From: VXMT01 sp965204835
Lineage (GTDB): Bacteria > Chloroflexota > Dehalococcoidia > UBA2979
Reading direction: 5' to 3'
Assembly: GCA_965204835.1 (NCBI GenBank)
Contig: OZ242017.1
Span: 1,984,001 to 2,048,000 of the forward strand
Length of the DNA stretch: 64,000 nucleotides
Below the pieces are notes generated by a model that saw nothing but the letters and a program-made list of their open reading frames with translations, made no database searches and was not told the origin of the DNA. The position numbers were made by a program, and so were the translations under genes. This document shows positions 21,751 to 31,491 of the stretch, in pieces. How positions within the stretch are numbered: the stretch's first letter is position 1; each line of letters begins with the position of its first letter.

Positions 21751-22818
21751 TTATGTGCGTCCCGCAGTGCCGGCTCGCTTGTCGGCGGCCATCCACAGCG
21801 CCTCCCCGTCCGTCGACGCTGCACCGCCGCGCAGGTCGAGGTGCGCGCCACGCCGCCCGGCGATCCCCAGCACGGCCGCCGCCTGCTCGCCGTCGACGCC
21901 CAGGCCGACCGCCTCGGCCGCATGACGCACCACTCGCAGCGCTACCGCCTCGGGCAGCGCGCCCAGCGCCCGACGCTCGATGCGCGCCGTTCGGCCCTCC
22001 ACGCGCATGAGCTCGGCTGCCTCGCGCCCTGCCCACGCCTCCAGCGCAGCGTCGTCGCGGCGGGCGTGGCCGGCGAAGCGCACCAGCGCCTCGCGGACGC
22101 GCGGGTTGAGCTCGCCGAGCTCCGGCATCACGCGGTGCCGCACGCGGTTGCGGCTGAACGCGAGCGTGTCGTTCGAGGGGTCGTGGCGCGGCGCCAGCCC
22201 GGCCGCGCCGAGCCCGAGCGCGTCGAGGTAGGCGAGCACCTCGGCGCGCTCGACGTCCAGCAGCGGGCGGATGAGCCGCGGCGGCGCGTCACGGGGCGCC
22301 TCGCAGTCGACGGGCCAGGGTGCGTCGGCGGCCATCCCGGCGGCGCCGGCGAGCCCGCTTCCGCGCGCCAGCCGCAGCAGCACCGTCTCGGCCTGGTCGT
22401 CCAGCGTGTGGCCGGTGATGCAGGCGTCCGCGCCGACTTCGCGCGCGGCCGACGCCAGCCAGCCGTAGCGAGCCTCGCGCGCCTCGGCCTCGGCGCTCCC
22501 GCCGTCTCCGGGCGCGGCCCCGCATAGGAGGGGGACATCGAGGCAGCGTGTGAGCGTCTCGAGGTAGGCGCGGTCGGCGTCCGTCTCCGCGTCGGGCCGG
22601 GTGCGGTGGTTGAAGTGACCCGCCACCACGCGCGCCCCTGCCCCGGGCGCGACGCGCCAGGCGGCGACGAGCGCGGCCGTCGAGTCCGGGCCGCCCGAGC
22701 AGGCCACGAGCAGCGTCGTGCCGCCTGCGAGGTGGTCGCCGAGCGCGTTCGCAACGCGGCGCTCGAAGGCCGCGGTCGCGCGGGTGCGGCGCAGGGTGGG
22801 GGCTGGCTGCTCGCTCAT
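21751..22818 (-). CDS. tilS: tRNA(Ile)-lysidine synthase TilS
   Basis: 355 residues. The PP-loop SGGPDS is at 41-46; GHFNHRTRPDAETD and GHTLDDQAETVLLRLARGSGL are the catalytic-domain signatures, and DPSNDTLAFSRNRVRH marks the segment before the C-terminal domain. It makes lysidine at C34 of tRNA-Ile(CAT), switching it from AUG to AUA reading. It lies just upstream of the rRNA promoter on the same strand and 28 bp after ftsB. A TAGGCT hexamer 6 nt before the ATG could give a leaderless message. Confidence 0.95.
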   Translation of the reverse strand: MSEQPAPTLRRTRATAAFERRVANALGDHLAGGTTLLVACSGGPDSTAALVAAWRVAPGAGARVVAGHFNHRTRPDAETDADRAYLETLTRCLDVPLLCGAAPGDGGSAEAEAREARYGWLASAAREVGADACITGHTLDDQAETVLLRLARGSGLAGAAGMAADAPWPVDCEAPRDAPPRLIRPLLDVERAEVLAYLDALGLGAAGLAPRHDPSNDTLAFSRNRVRHRVMPELGELNPRVREALVRFAGHARRDDAALEAWAGREAAELMRVEGRTARIERRALGALPEAVALRVVRHAAEAVGLGVDGEQAAAVLGIAGRRGAHLDLRGGAASTDGEALWMAADKRAGTAGRT

Positions 22819-22824
22819 GCCCGA

Positions 22825-22830
22825 AGCCTA
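22825..22830 (-). promoter_or_regulatory. Possible -10 box of tilS
   Basis: TAGGCT ending 6 nt before the tilS ATG, matching the spacing seen at other predicted leaderless starts here. The sequence match is modest and no -35 is visible. Confidence 0.3.
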
Positions 22831-22846
22831 CCGCAGCAGCGGGTGG

Positions 22847-23230
22847 TCAGCGCCCGAAGAGCGCTTCCCACCAGCGCTCGCCGGGTTCGCGGTCGGGCAC
22901 CCCGGTGACGAGCGGTTTCTCCTCGGCGTTGTGGTCCTCGACCATGATCGCCGTCTCGCCGGGGCGGACGAGGCCGAACCGGCCCCGCCCGACCGCCTCG
23001 ATGTACTCATCGGACTGGAGGTACTCGCGCAGGCCTTCGAGCTCGGCGATCTGCTGCTGCAGGGCGGCGACCTCAAGCTCGACCTCGCGCTGCTGCTCGG
23101 CGAGGCGGTGCTGCTGACGGGCGGTCTGCAGGCCCGCGTAGGCGAAGAGCACGAGCAGAAGCGCGGCGATCGCGATCACCATCTGCAACGGGCCGAAGGC
23201 CGGGAGACGCGGTCTGGGGAGAGTGGGCAC
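22847..23230 (-). CDS. FtsB/DivIC-family septum formation protein
   Basis: 127 residues: basic start, one membrane helix (about 15-33, MVIAIAALLLVLFAYAGL), a coiled coil (about 36-68, QQHRLAEQQREVELEVAALQ), then YLQSDEYIEAVGRGRFGLVRPGE, the FtsB/DivIC signature that docks to FtsQ/FtsL-type partners, and a WWEALFGR end. It belongs to the divisome subcomplex in the membrane. GTG start with GAAGGA site. The position between the phosphatase and tilS resembles the ftsB-tilS neighbourhood of many Gram-positives and Chloroflexota. Confidence 0.85.
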   Translation of the reverse strand: MPTLPRPRLPAFGPLQMVIAIAALLLVLFAYAGLQTARQQHRLAEQQREVELEVAALQQQIAELEGLREYLQSDEYIEAVGRGRFGLVRPGETAIMVEDHNAEEKPLVTGVPDREPGERWWEALFGR

Positions 23231-23298
23231 GTCCGTCCTTCAGAGTGCCCCGCCGCATCCAACCGTAGCAGCGCTGCGCGACGCTTACAAACCAGGGC

Positions 23299-23943
23299 TC
23301 AGGCCGACGCCTCGTCCGGCAAGTGGCACTGCTCGTTGAGACCCACCACGGACCACCTCGATGGGCCCCCCGCCTCGCCGGGCCTGCGCTCCACCACGGA
23401 CAGCGAGGCGAGCCCCAGCTGGAAGCGCCGCTGCGCCGCCATCGAGACGCCGAGGGCGTGCGTCAGCAGTGACTTCAGCGCCATGTTGTGCGAGACGACC
23501 ACGACGTCCGCTTCGCCGTGCCGCTCGGCTGCCTCGTCGAGTGCCGCGAGCATGCGGACCTGCGCCTCGCCCATCGACTCGCCGCCCGGGAAGCGCAGGT
23601 CCGCGAACGTCTCGTCGCGCCACTCCTCGAGGAAGTCGGCGAAATGCTCGCGGATCTCGTCGAAACGCATCCCGTCGAGGTCCCCGTGGTCGACCTCGTG
23701 CAGGCGCTCGTCGACGACGGGTTCGAGGCCGTACGCCTCGACGACCGGGGCGGCGGTGCTGCGCGCCCGCGACGCCGGGCTGACGTACAGCGCGACCGGG
23801 CGGTACGGCGCGAGAGATGCGGGGACCGTCGCGGCCTGGCGGTGGCCGCGCTCGGTGAGCTGGTTGTCGATGCGGCCCTGCGTCTGGCCGGCGGCGTTGC
23901 CGGCGGCCTCGGCGTGTCTGAGCAGCAGGAAGCGTGTCGTCAC
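23299..23943 (-). CDS. Histidine phosphatase family protein
   Basis: 214 residues from the GTG at 23943. The RHG/RHAE motif has catalytic His10, followed by LTERGHRQA, SRARSTAAPVVEAYG and the second catalytic His in VVVSHNMALK. These phosphoglycerate-mutase-like enzymes dephosphorylate small molecules or sugars; the substrate cannot be told. The start overlaps the upstream lipoprotein-like gene as GTGA. The frame stays open further upstream but that reads out of frame through the neighbouring gene. Confidence 0.88.
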   Translation of the reverse strand: MTTRFLLLRHAEAAGNAAGQTQGRIDNQLTERGHRQAATVPASLAPYRPVALYVSPASRARSTAAPVVEAYGLEPVVDERLHEVDHGDLDGMRFDEIREHFADFLEEWRDETFADLRFPGGESMGEAQVRMLAALDEAAERHGEADVVVVSHNMALKSLLTHALGVSMAAQRRFQLGLASLSVVERRPGEAGGPSRWSVVGLNEQCHLPDEASA

Positions 23944-24707
23944 CGTGGTAGCCCCAGGAATGCCTGTGTCACCGGGTGCTGGCGGATCTCGGCCCGGTTG
24001 ACCGGCGGCGAGCCGCCTTCGACGTCCGAGCCGTAGAACCCAACGAACCATATCAGCAGTCCGCGGTTGAAGTAGACATACCCGTTCGGCGGCTCGCAAC
24101 CGTCGAGGAGCGGCTCGGCGCGGCCCTCCGAGTTGATGTTCCACTCGTCCCAGAACGCCTCGCGGTCCGGGTACGGCCAGAACACCCACACGGCGAAGCG
24201 GTCGCCGCCCTGGGAGTCCGTCCCCGCGAACACGATGGGCTCGACCGACGACGCCGGGCACACGGGCTCGTACGCGTCCGTGAGCCGCAGCCCGTCGTCC
24301 GGGAGTGCCGCGGCAAGCTCGAGGAACGTGGCGGGGAGGGTCCGGCCCGCCGAAGCGAGCGGCGTGAGCGTCGGCGTGGCCGTCGTGGTGGTGGGAGATG
24401 GGGTAGCTGCAGCCGTCGGGGTCGGCGTCGGCGTCGCCGTGACAGGTCGAGGGGTGGGAGTTGCGGTGGCGGGCGCAGTGGTCGGCGTTGCTGTGGCCGA
24501 CGCTGCGGTGGGCGTGGGTGTGGGGGTCGCGGTCGCCGGTGTCGCCACCGGGGCGGCGGGTGTGGCCGTCGCGGAGGCGGGCGTGGCGGTGGACACGGCC
24601 TCGGAACCCTCGTCGTCACTACCGCGGCTGAACAGCGCGAGGACGCCGAGGATCACGACCACCGCGACCACGGTGTACGCGAGGCGCCTCACGACGCCTG
24701 CTCCCAC
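23940..24707 (-). CDS. Membrane-anchored protein with Thr/Pro/Ala linker, paralogue of the next gene upstream
   Basis: 255 residues. One N-terminal membrane segment (about 8-27, AYTVVAVVVILGVLALF), an approximately 90-residue low-complexity ATP/TPT linker, then a globular outer domain of about 140 residues with two cysteines. No Cys sits where a lipobox would be, unlike its paralogue at 24715-25374. The shared core is LLDGCEPPNGYVYFNRGL then WFVGFYGSDVEGGS. I do not recognise a known family. GTG start, with a further in-frame GTG at 24692 also possible. Confidence 0.75.
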   Translation of the reverse strand: MGAGVVRRLAYTVVAVVVILGVLALFSRGSDDEGSEAVSTATPASATATPAAPVATPATATPTPTPTAASATATPTTAPATATPTPRPVTATPTPTPTAAATPSPTTTTATPTLTPLASAGRTLPATFLELAAALPDDGLRLTDAYEPVCPASSVEPIVFAGTDSQGGDRFAVWVFWPYPDREAFWDEWNINSEGRAEPLLDGCEPPNGYVYFNRGLLIWFVGFYGSDVEGGSPPVNRAEIRQHPVTQAFLGLPR

Positions 24708-24714
24708 GCGCGCA

Positions 24715-25374
24715 TCACTGCCATGTCAGCTCGAGGAAGGTGCGCACCACGGGGTGGCTTCGGACCTCTTCGGCCACTGCGGGGAGCGAGCCAGGAGCCA
24801 CCTCCGAGCCGTAGAACCCCGCGAACCACAGCACGAGGTTCTCGTGCCAGTAGACGAACCCGTTCGGCGGCTCACAGCCGTCGAGGAGCGAGCGGACGCG
24901 GAAGTCCTCGCCCACGGACCAGTCAGCCTCGAAGGCGTCGCGGTCGGCGTAGACCCAGAGCACCCACACCGCGTGCTTCTCGTCCGACGCGCCGTCCGGA
25001 CCCGTGAACACGACCGGCGGGGCCGAGGCGCCCGGGCACGCTGGCTCGAACTCATCGGAGCGGGCGAGCCCCGGCGACGGCAGCGCCGCCTCGAAGTCTG
25101 CGAGGGAGAACGGGTCGCCATCGATGGACGCGCCCCCGCCGGTTGGCGCCACGCGCGTCGGCGAGGGGGTGGGGGTGGGAGTGGCCGGGCGAGTCGCGGT
25201 GGCTGCGGGGCCCGGTGGACTCGTCGGCGAGGGCGTGGGAGGCGGGGTCGTCACCGCTCCGGCCGGGGCCGTTGCCGGCGGCGTGGGCTCCGGCTCGTCC
25301 GACCCGACGCCGAGGCACCCGACGAGGACGGCGCCCGCGAGCGCCAGGGCGAGGGTCGCGGCGAGGTGTCTCAC
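24715..25374 (-). CDS. Predicted lipoprotein, paralogue of the downstream gene
   Basis: 219 residues. A signal peptide with lipobox LVGC (Cys about residue 20) is followed by a Pro/Thr linker and a globular domain sharing LLDGCEPPNGFVYWHENL and WFAGFYGSEVAPGS with the 23940-24707 product. Both keep two cysteines flanking the same distance (EFEPACPG and LLDGCEPP), perhaps a disulfide. The tandem pair probably arose by duplication. The GTG start overlaps the DUF2344 stop by 4 nt. Function unknown; exported. Confidence 0.8.
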   Translation of the reverse strand: MRHLAATLALALAGAVLVGCLGVGSDEPEPTPPATAPAGAVTTPPPTPSPTSPPGPAATATRPATPTPTPSPTRVAPTGGGASIDGDPFSLADFEAALPSPGLARSDEFEPACPGASAPPVVFTGPDGASDEKHAVWVLWVYADRDAFEADWSVGEDFRVRSLLDGCEPPNGFVYWHENLVLWFAGFYGSEVAPGSLPAVAEEVRSHPVVRTFLELTWQ

Positions 25375-26087
25375 GGCAGCGGCTCCTCGAAGATCTCCTC
25401 GAACTCCAGCATCTGCGGCGTGCGCTGCGGCTCGTTGAGCCGCAGCCCGGTGCGGCGCCGCTCCCGCGGCGAGGCGCGCTCGCCGAGCGCGTCGAGCACC
25501 GACAGCGGGCGGCCCGTGAGCCCCTCACGCGCCTCCAGGTGCATCACCATCACCACGCGCTCACGCTCCACGCGCACGTCGAGGTCGCGCACGGTGGCGC
25601 GCAGGTCGTAGACGCGCGTCTTCTGGCCGCGCTGCTCCTCCCACTCCAGCTCGTGCGTCGCGAGCAGGCCGTCGACGCGCCACTGCAGCTCCTCGCGGTC
25701 GATGTCGGCGCGGTCGAAGACCAGCTCGTAGGTCGCCGAGGTGATCGCCGACTGGAGCGAGGGCTCCTCGTGCGCGACCTCCTCGACCGCCACCACGGAG
25801 AGGCCATCGGGCAGCTCGACGCGCAGCGCCGTGACCACGTCGAGCGGCGCGACGTGCGGCGACATCCACGCGTCGAGCAGCTCGCGGTCGCCCTCGAACC
25901 CGACGGCGAGCGGCGCACCGAGCGCGAGGCGAGCGTGGGGCGAGAAGCCCTGCGTGTAGGCGAGCGGCAGGCGGGCGCGCCGGAACGATCGCTCCCACGT
26001 ACGCATGAGGTCGAGGTGGCCGACGTAGCGCAGGGCGTCCGCCTTACGGTAGGTCACCCGCAGCCGCTGCGGCCGTTCGTCAGTCAT
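25371..26087 (-). CDS. Radical-SAM-linked DUF2344 (TIGR03936-type) protein
   Basis: 238 residues. The start RLRVTYRKADALRYVGHLDLMRTWERS and PLAYTQGFSPHARLALGAPLAVG are hallmarks of the family that is normally fused to, or encoded beside, a radical SAM protein and often near ribosomal-protein genes such as L21/L27. Here the window shows no radical SAM gene beside it. It overlaps the membrane-protein gene upstream (ATGA) and the lipoprotein gene downstream (GTGA). Its biochemical role is not established. Confidence 0.87.
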   Translation of the reverse strand: MTDERPQRLRVTYRKADALRYVGHLDLMRTWERSFRRARLPLAYTQGFSPHARLALGAPLAVGFEGDRELLDAWMSPHVAPLDVVTALRVELPDGLSVVAVEEVAHEEPSLQSAITSATYELVFDRADIDREELQWRVDGLLATHELEWEEQRGQKTRVYDLRATVRDLDVRVERERVVMVMHLEAREGLTGRPLSVLDALGERASPRERRRTGLRLNEPQRTPQMLEFEEIFEEPLP

Positions 26088-26800
26088 TTGCGGGACCAGT
26101 CTCCGCGGATCATCCCGATCACGAAGGCTTCCGTTACATGTGCCACCCGACGTTCAGCCTGCCACAGGAGAAGCATCCAGAATCCTGAAACCACAAAGAA
26201 GAGGAGCATGAGGATCGAGCGGGAGTCGTCTGCGCTTTCTCGACCTAGCACCACCGTCGAGATAAAGATGCCCGCGGCCGTCAACACAGCTAGGCCAACG
26301 GCGGTGCACGAGCTGATGAGGCCGTTCATCAGGTCAGCAAGCGAACGCACGCGGTCCACCGCGGCTTGATGTGCGTTTCCCCCGGGACCCATGCGCTGGA
26401 GAAGCTCCACAAGCGCCTCGTCCGTCTCTTGCTGCGAGTGCTCGCCTCGGCTCCCCCGCCTCAGGTCCTTCCGGACTCTCTTGATCCAACGGCGGCGCTT
26501 CGACTGACGTTTTGCGACTCTCAATGCTCGGTGAGTTCCGATGCGTCCCCATGTTCTACCTCGAGGCGAACACCGCCGAGCACACCATGCAATCGCGTGT
26601 GCAATAACCGAAATGAGGAACCCCACCGGGAACGCCGCGGCCACGAGCAGCGCAGCCGGGCCCACGGTGAGTACTTCGGAAAGATCAGTGCCCGCAAGGG
26701 CGAGATAGTCGTAGGCGTCTAGAAACAGCCACGTTCCCACCAGGATTTCGAAAATCCCGGCGGGAACAGAGTAGCGGAGCAGTCGACCGAGTTCTGACAC
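26084..26800 (-). CDS. Hypothetical membrane protein, compositionally foreign
   Basis: 238 residues, about four membrane helices: two near 15-30 and 46-72, then a basic cytoplasmic stretch rich in Arg/Lys (CARRCSPRGRTWGR ... KRQSKRRRWIKRVRKDLRR), and two more near 160-187 and 195-212. It has no motif I recognise. Third positions carry far more A/T than in meaB or the DUF2344 gene on either side, suggesting a recent insertion into the operon. GTG start 18 nt after meaB; the stop overlaps the next ATG. Confidence 0.7.
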   Translation of the reverse strand: MSELGRLLRYSVPAGIFEILVGTWLFLDAYDYLALAGTDLSEVLTVGPAALLVAAAFPVGFLISVIAHAIAWCARRCSPRGRTWGRIGTHRALRVAKRQSKRRRWIKRVRKDLRRGSRGEHSQQETDEALVELLQRMGPGGNAHQAAVDRVRSLADLMNGLISSCTAVGLAVLTAAGIFISTVVLGRESADDSRSILMLLFFVVSGFWMLLLWQAERRVAHVTEAFVIGMIRGDWSRK

Positions 26801-26818
26801 CCACGGAGTATAGAGCGG

Positions 26819-27784
26819 CTACTGAACTCCCTCGCCCCACCCGGCGCGCACAGCCTTGAGCAGCGCACCCGCGGCCGAGCGCGGGTCGCGGCGGCGGGCC
26901 GCGACCTCGTCGACGAGGCCGCTCAGCACGCCCACGCCGCCGGCGGCTTCGAGCGACTCGCGCTGCATCGCCGCGCGGGCGAGCGAGACGATCTGCTCGC
27001 GCACGTGCTCGCGGCGCTCCTCGTCGGCGTGCTCGGAGGTCCGCAGGTGCTCCTGGTGGTCGTCGATCGCGGCGACCAGCTCCTCGAGGCCCTCCTGCTC
27101 GCGGGCGACGCACTTGAGGATCGGCGGCCTCCACGCGCGGTCCGGGGCGATCGCGAGCAGTCCGCGGAGCTGGCCGACGGCCGTGTCGGCGCCGGCGAGG
27201 TCGGCCTTGTTGACGACCATCACCTGCGCGACCTCCATCAGGCCCGCCTTCATCGACTGCACGTCGTCGCCGCCCGCCGGCATCGTCACCAGCACCGTCG
27301 TCTGCGTCGCCGCGGCGACCTCGACCTCGTCCTGCCCCGCGCCGACGGTCTCCACGATCACCACGTCGTAGCCCGCCGCGTCCATCATGTCGACGACGCC
27401 CGACGCGGTCTCCGCGAGGCCGCCGAGGCTGCCCCTCGACGCCATCGAGCGCAGGAACACGCCGGAGTCGGCGGTGAGGTCCTGCATGCGGATGCGGTCG
27501 CCGAGGATCGCGCCGTGCGAGAACGGCGACGAGGGGTCCACCGCCACGATCCCGACCGTGCGGCCGAGCGCGCGCTCGGCGCGCGCCAGCCCCCCGACCA
27601 GCGTCGACTTCCCGACGCCGGCCGAGCCGGTCACGCCAATGGTCTGGGCGCGGCCCGTGCGCGGGTACAGCGAGGCGAGGACGGCGCGACCCGTCTCCGT
27701 GTCGGCCTCGACGTGTGTGATGGTGCGGGAGAGCGCCCGGCGATCACCCGCAAGGACGCGCTCGGCAAGCTCGCTCGCGTCCAC
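26819..27784 (-). CDS. meaB: Methylmalonyl-CoA mutase chaperone GTPase MeaB
   Basis: 321 residues, G3E-type P-loop GTPase. Walker A GSAGVGKST, AVDPSSPFSHGAILGDRIRM, SMASRGSLGG, VETVGAGQDEVEVA and NKADLAGAD are all present. It loads adenosylcobalamin into and protects the mutase using GTP hydrolysis. It is the last core gene of the mutase operon, 19 nt after the B12 subunit. GTG start with a GGAGAG site. Confidence 0.96.
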   Translation of the reverse strand: MDASELAERVLAGDRRALSRTITHVEADTETGRAVLASLYPRTGRAQTIGVTGSAGVGKSTLVGGLARAERALGRTVGIVAVDPSSPFSHGAILGDRIRMQDLTADSGVFLRSMASRGSLGGLAETASGVVDMMDAAGYDVVIVETVGAGQDEVEVAAATQTTVLVTMPAGGDDVQSMKAGLMEVAQVMVVNKADLAGADTAVGQLRGLLAIAPDRAWRPPILKCVAREQEGLEELVAAIDDHQEHLRTSEHADEERREHVREQIVSLARAAMQRESLEAAGGVGVLSGLVDEVAARRRDPRSAAGALLKAVRAGWGEGVQ

Positions 27785-27803
27785 GGGCGTCGCGCTCTCC
27801 GGG

Positions 27804-28214
27804 CTAGTTCGCGTACGTCGGCGCGTGCTCGCGCACGAACTCGATGATGTCCTGCGTGCTCGTGCCCGGTCCGAAGACGCCCCGGAAGCCCATCTCCTCG
27901 ACGGCCGGGATGTCGGCCTCCGGGATGATGCCGCCGCAGAACAGCAGCACGTCGCTCACTTCGCGCTCCTCGAGGGCGGCGATGACGCGCGGGAACAGCT
28001 CGAGGTGCGCGCCGGAGAGGATCGAGAGCCCGACCACCTGCGCGTCCTCCTGGAGGGCGGCCTCGGCGATCATGTCGGGGGTCTGGCGGATGCCGGTGTA
28101 GATGACCTCCATGCCGGCGTCGCGCAGCGCGCGCGCGACGACCTTCGCGCCGCGGTCGTGGCCGTCGAGGCCAGGCTTGGCGATGAGGACACGAATCGCT
28201 TGGTCGTCGGCCAT
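27804..28214 (-). CDS. Methylmalonyl-CoA mutase small (B12-binding) subunit
   Basis: 136 residues matching the C-terminal cobalamin domain of the mutase: IRVLIAKPGLDGHDRGAKVV contains the D-x-H-x-x-G motif whose His becomes the lower cobalt ligand, with SILSGAHL and GGIIPEADIP completing the Rossmann-like binding site. It works with the separate large subunit encoded at 29648-31303. A clear AGGAGG site precedes the ATG. A split mutase of this type is common in archaea and Chloroflexota. Confidence 0.96.
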   Translation of the reverse strand: MADDQAIRVLIAKPGLDGHDRGAKVVARALRDAGMEVIYTGIRQTPDMIAEAALQEDAQVVGLSILSGAHLELFPRVIAALEEREVSDVLLFCGGIIPEADIPAVEEMGFRGVFGPGTSTQDIIEFVREHAPTYAN

Positions 28215-28296
28215 GGGGAGCCTCCTTGTTGCGAGTGCTCGCGCGCTACCGCACGCGAGTCTAGCCAGCCTCGCGCTGCCGCGCGAGGGTCAGTGC

Positions 28297-29112
28297 CTAT
28301 ACGTACTCCAACAGCTGGATGCCGATGCCGAACGCCTGCTCGGCGCTGATCGTGGAGCGACGCGTGCCCGGCAGCGTGCCCACCTCGGCGTCGGGCACGT
28401 CGAGCCCGGCCGAGCGGTAGCGCGCGATCTCCGTGTCGAGGTCGGCAACCTCGATCGCGGCGACGGGGAACGCGCCTTCGCGCTGCTCCTCGATCACCGC
28501 GGCGAGCGGCGCGTCGGGGCTCGCCGGCGCGATCAGCTCGACGATGGTCTGGCTGATGGGGAACTGCCCGATCACGATCTGCGCATCCTCGACGTCGAAG
28601 CGGTGCTGTTCCTCGAGGCCGATGACCTCGCCCCAGCGCGCCTTCGCCGCGTCGTAGTCGGCGACGCGCGCCGCCACGTGGTCGATGCCCTTGGCGTCGG
28701 AGTGGTGCGCACCGGGCCGAGGCTGCGCGAGCTCGACGAGCACGCCGTGCATCGAGCGCGGGTGCAGGAAGGCGATCTCGCCCGCCAGCCCGTAGCGCGG
28801 CTCCTGGTCGATCAGCTCGACGCCGAGGTCGCGCACGCGTGCGAGCTCGGCGCGGATGTCGTCGGTGCTGAAGCAGAGGTGGTGCAGTGTCTGGCCGCGC
28901 GTCTCGAGGTAGCGAGCCACGCCGGTGCCCTCCTGTACGGGCTCCAGCAGCTCGATCTCGTTCTCGCCGAGCGGCAGCAGCACGCCGCGTACGCCCTGTT
29001 CCTCGACGACCTCATCGACGGCCACCTCGAGGCCCATGATGTCGCGGTAGAAGCCGAGTGCGTCGTCGGCGCTGTGGACGACGATGCCGAGGTGGTGAAG
29101 CCGGTCGATCAT
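28297..29112 (-). CDS. Methylmalonyl-CoA epimerase-like protein with two VOC modules
   Basis: 271 residues, about twice the usual epimerase. The first half has the epimerase signature: His7 in RLHHLGIVV, His78 in LHHLCF and Glu127 in GVLVELAQ as metal ligands, with Glu52/Glu54 region LGENEIELLEP. The second half begins GIDHVAARV (His145) and keeps the VOC fold, but the middle His position reads VAAIEV and the final Glu position reads IQLLEYV, so its metal site looks broken. It should interconvert (S)- and (R)-methylmalonyl-CoA. Operonic with the mutase. Confidence 0.88.
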   Translation of the reverse strand: MIDRLHHLGIVVHSADDALGFYRDIMGLEVAVDEVVEEQGVRGVLLPLGENEIELLEPVQEGTGVARYLETRGQTLHHLCFSTDDIRAELARVRDLGVELIDQEPRYGLAGEIAFLHPRSMHGVLVELAQPRPGAHHSDAKGIDHVAARVADYDAAKARWGEVIGLEEQHRFDVEDAQIVIGQFPISQTIVELIAPASPDAPLAAVIEEQREGAFPVAAIEVADLDTEIARYRSAGLDVPDAEVGTLPGTRRSTISAEQAFGIGIQLLEYV

Positions 29113-29118
29113 GCGTGC

Positions 29119-29610
29119 CTACACTCCCTGCTCGCCACGCCAGGCGAGGATCTCCGCCATGTGTTCGCGGTCGTGTCCCGCCGCGTCCGCCAGGCGGTAC
29201 GGCGTGCGCCCCTCGGCGTAGCGATCCGGGTCGAGGACGGCGAGTCCCCGGATCGCCTCGTTGTGCTGCTCGCGCGCCTCACGGAGGGTCGCGAGCACCT
29301 GTTCCCAGCTCTGGTCGCTGGCCCGTGCCACGGACTCAGCGTTGAACGCCGCGTCGGCCGCGTCCGGGTCGTCGCGGTTGGGCTCGAATTCGGGGATCGC
29401 CGGCCGCTCGCCCGCCGCCACGAGGCCGAGGGCGTGCGCCCAACTCGACTGCCAGCGCGCCATGTGCGCGAGGATGTCCTTCACGGACCACGCCTCGGGC
29501 CCGGACCAGCCCTCGACGCGCCGGTCGGCCGGCAGCGCGTCGAGCGCGTCCAGCAACTCGGCGCGCGCCTGCTCGTTCGCCTCGATGATCGCGTCGAGCG
29601 CCTCGGTCAC
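29119..29610 (-). CDS. DinB/ClbS-like four-helix-bundle protein
   Basis: 163 residues. The pattern AWSVKDILAHMARWQSSWAHAL then a C-terminal DAAGHDREHMAEILAW gives the three-His metal site of the DinB superfamily. Members include thiol-dependent transferases and isomerases as well as proteins of unknown role. It lies between the mutase large subunit (37 nt upstream) and the epimerase (6 nt downstream), so it is probably co-expressed with the propionate pathway. Its function there is unknown. Confidence 0.8.
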   Translation of the reverse strand: MTEALDAIIEANEQARAELLDALDALPADRRVEGWSGPEAWSVKDILAHMARWQSSWAHALGLVAAGERPAIPEFEPNRDDPDAADAAFNAESVARASDQSWEQVLATLREAREQHNEAIRGLAVLDPDRYAEGRTPYRLADAAGHDREHMAEILAWRGEQGV

Positions 29611-29647
29611 GACGGGTGTCCTCTCCGCGCGTGGGTGGCGGCGCCCA

Positions 29648-31303
<1,656 letters not shown>

Positions 31304-31369
31304 GGCGACCCCCCGCGCCCGCACATCTCCCGCGGACCGTCCTCGGTCGCGCCTGCGAGCGGCACGGCG

Positions 31370-31398
31370 AGTGTAGGCAGCCCCCTGTCGGGAAGCAA
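31370..31398 (-). promoter_or_regulatory. Candidate promoter of the methylmalonyl-CoA mutase operon
   Basis: Minus strand: TTGCTT (31393-31398), 17-bp spacer, TACACT (31370-31375). Predicted start near 31363, leader about 60 nt. Confidence 0.55.
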
Positions 31399-31491
31399 CG
31401 CGCGAGGCGACCCGCGCCAGGGGACCTGTCGCGCGTCGAGCTCTTCCCGCGCACACTGGCTCTTGCAGGGCGCGGGAGGGACGTGGATCAC

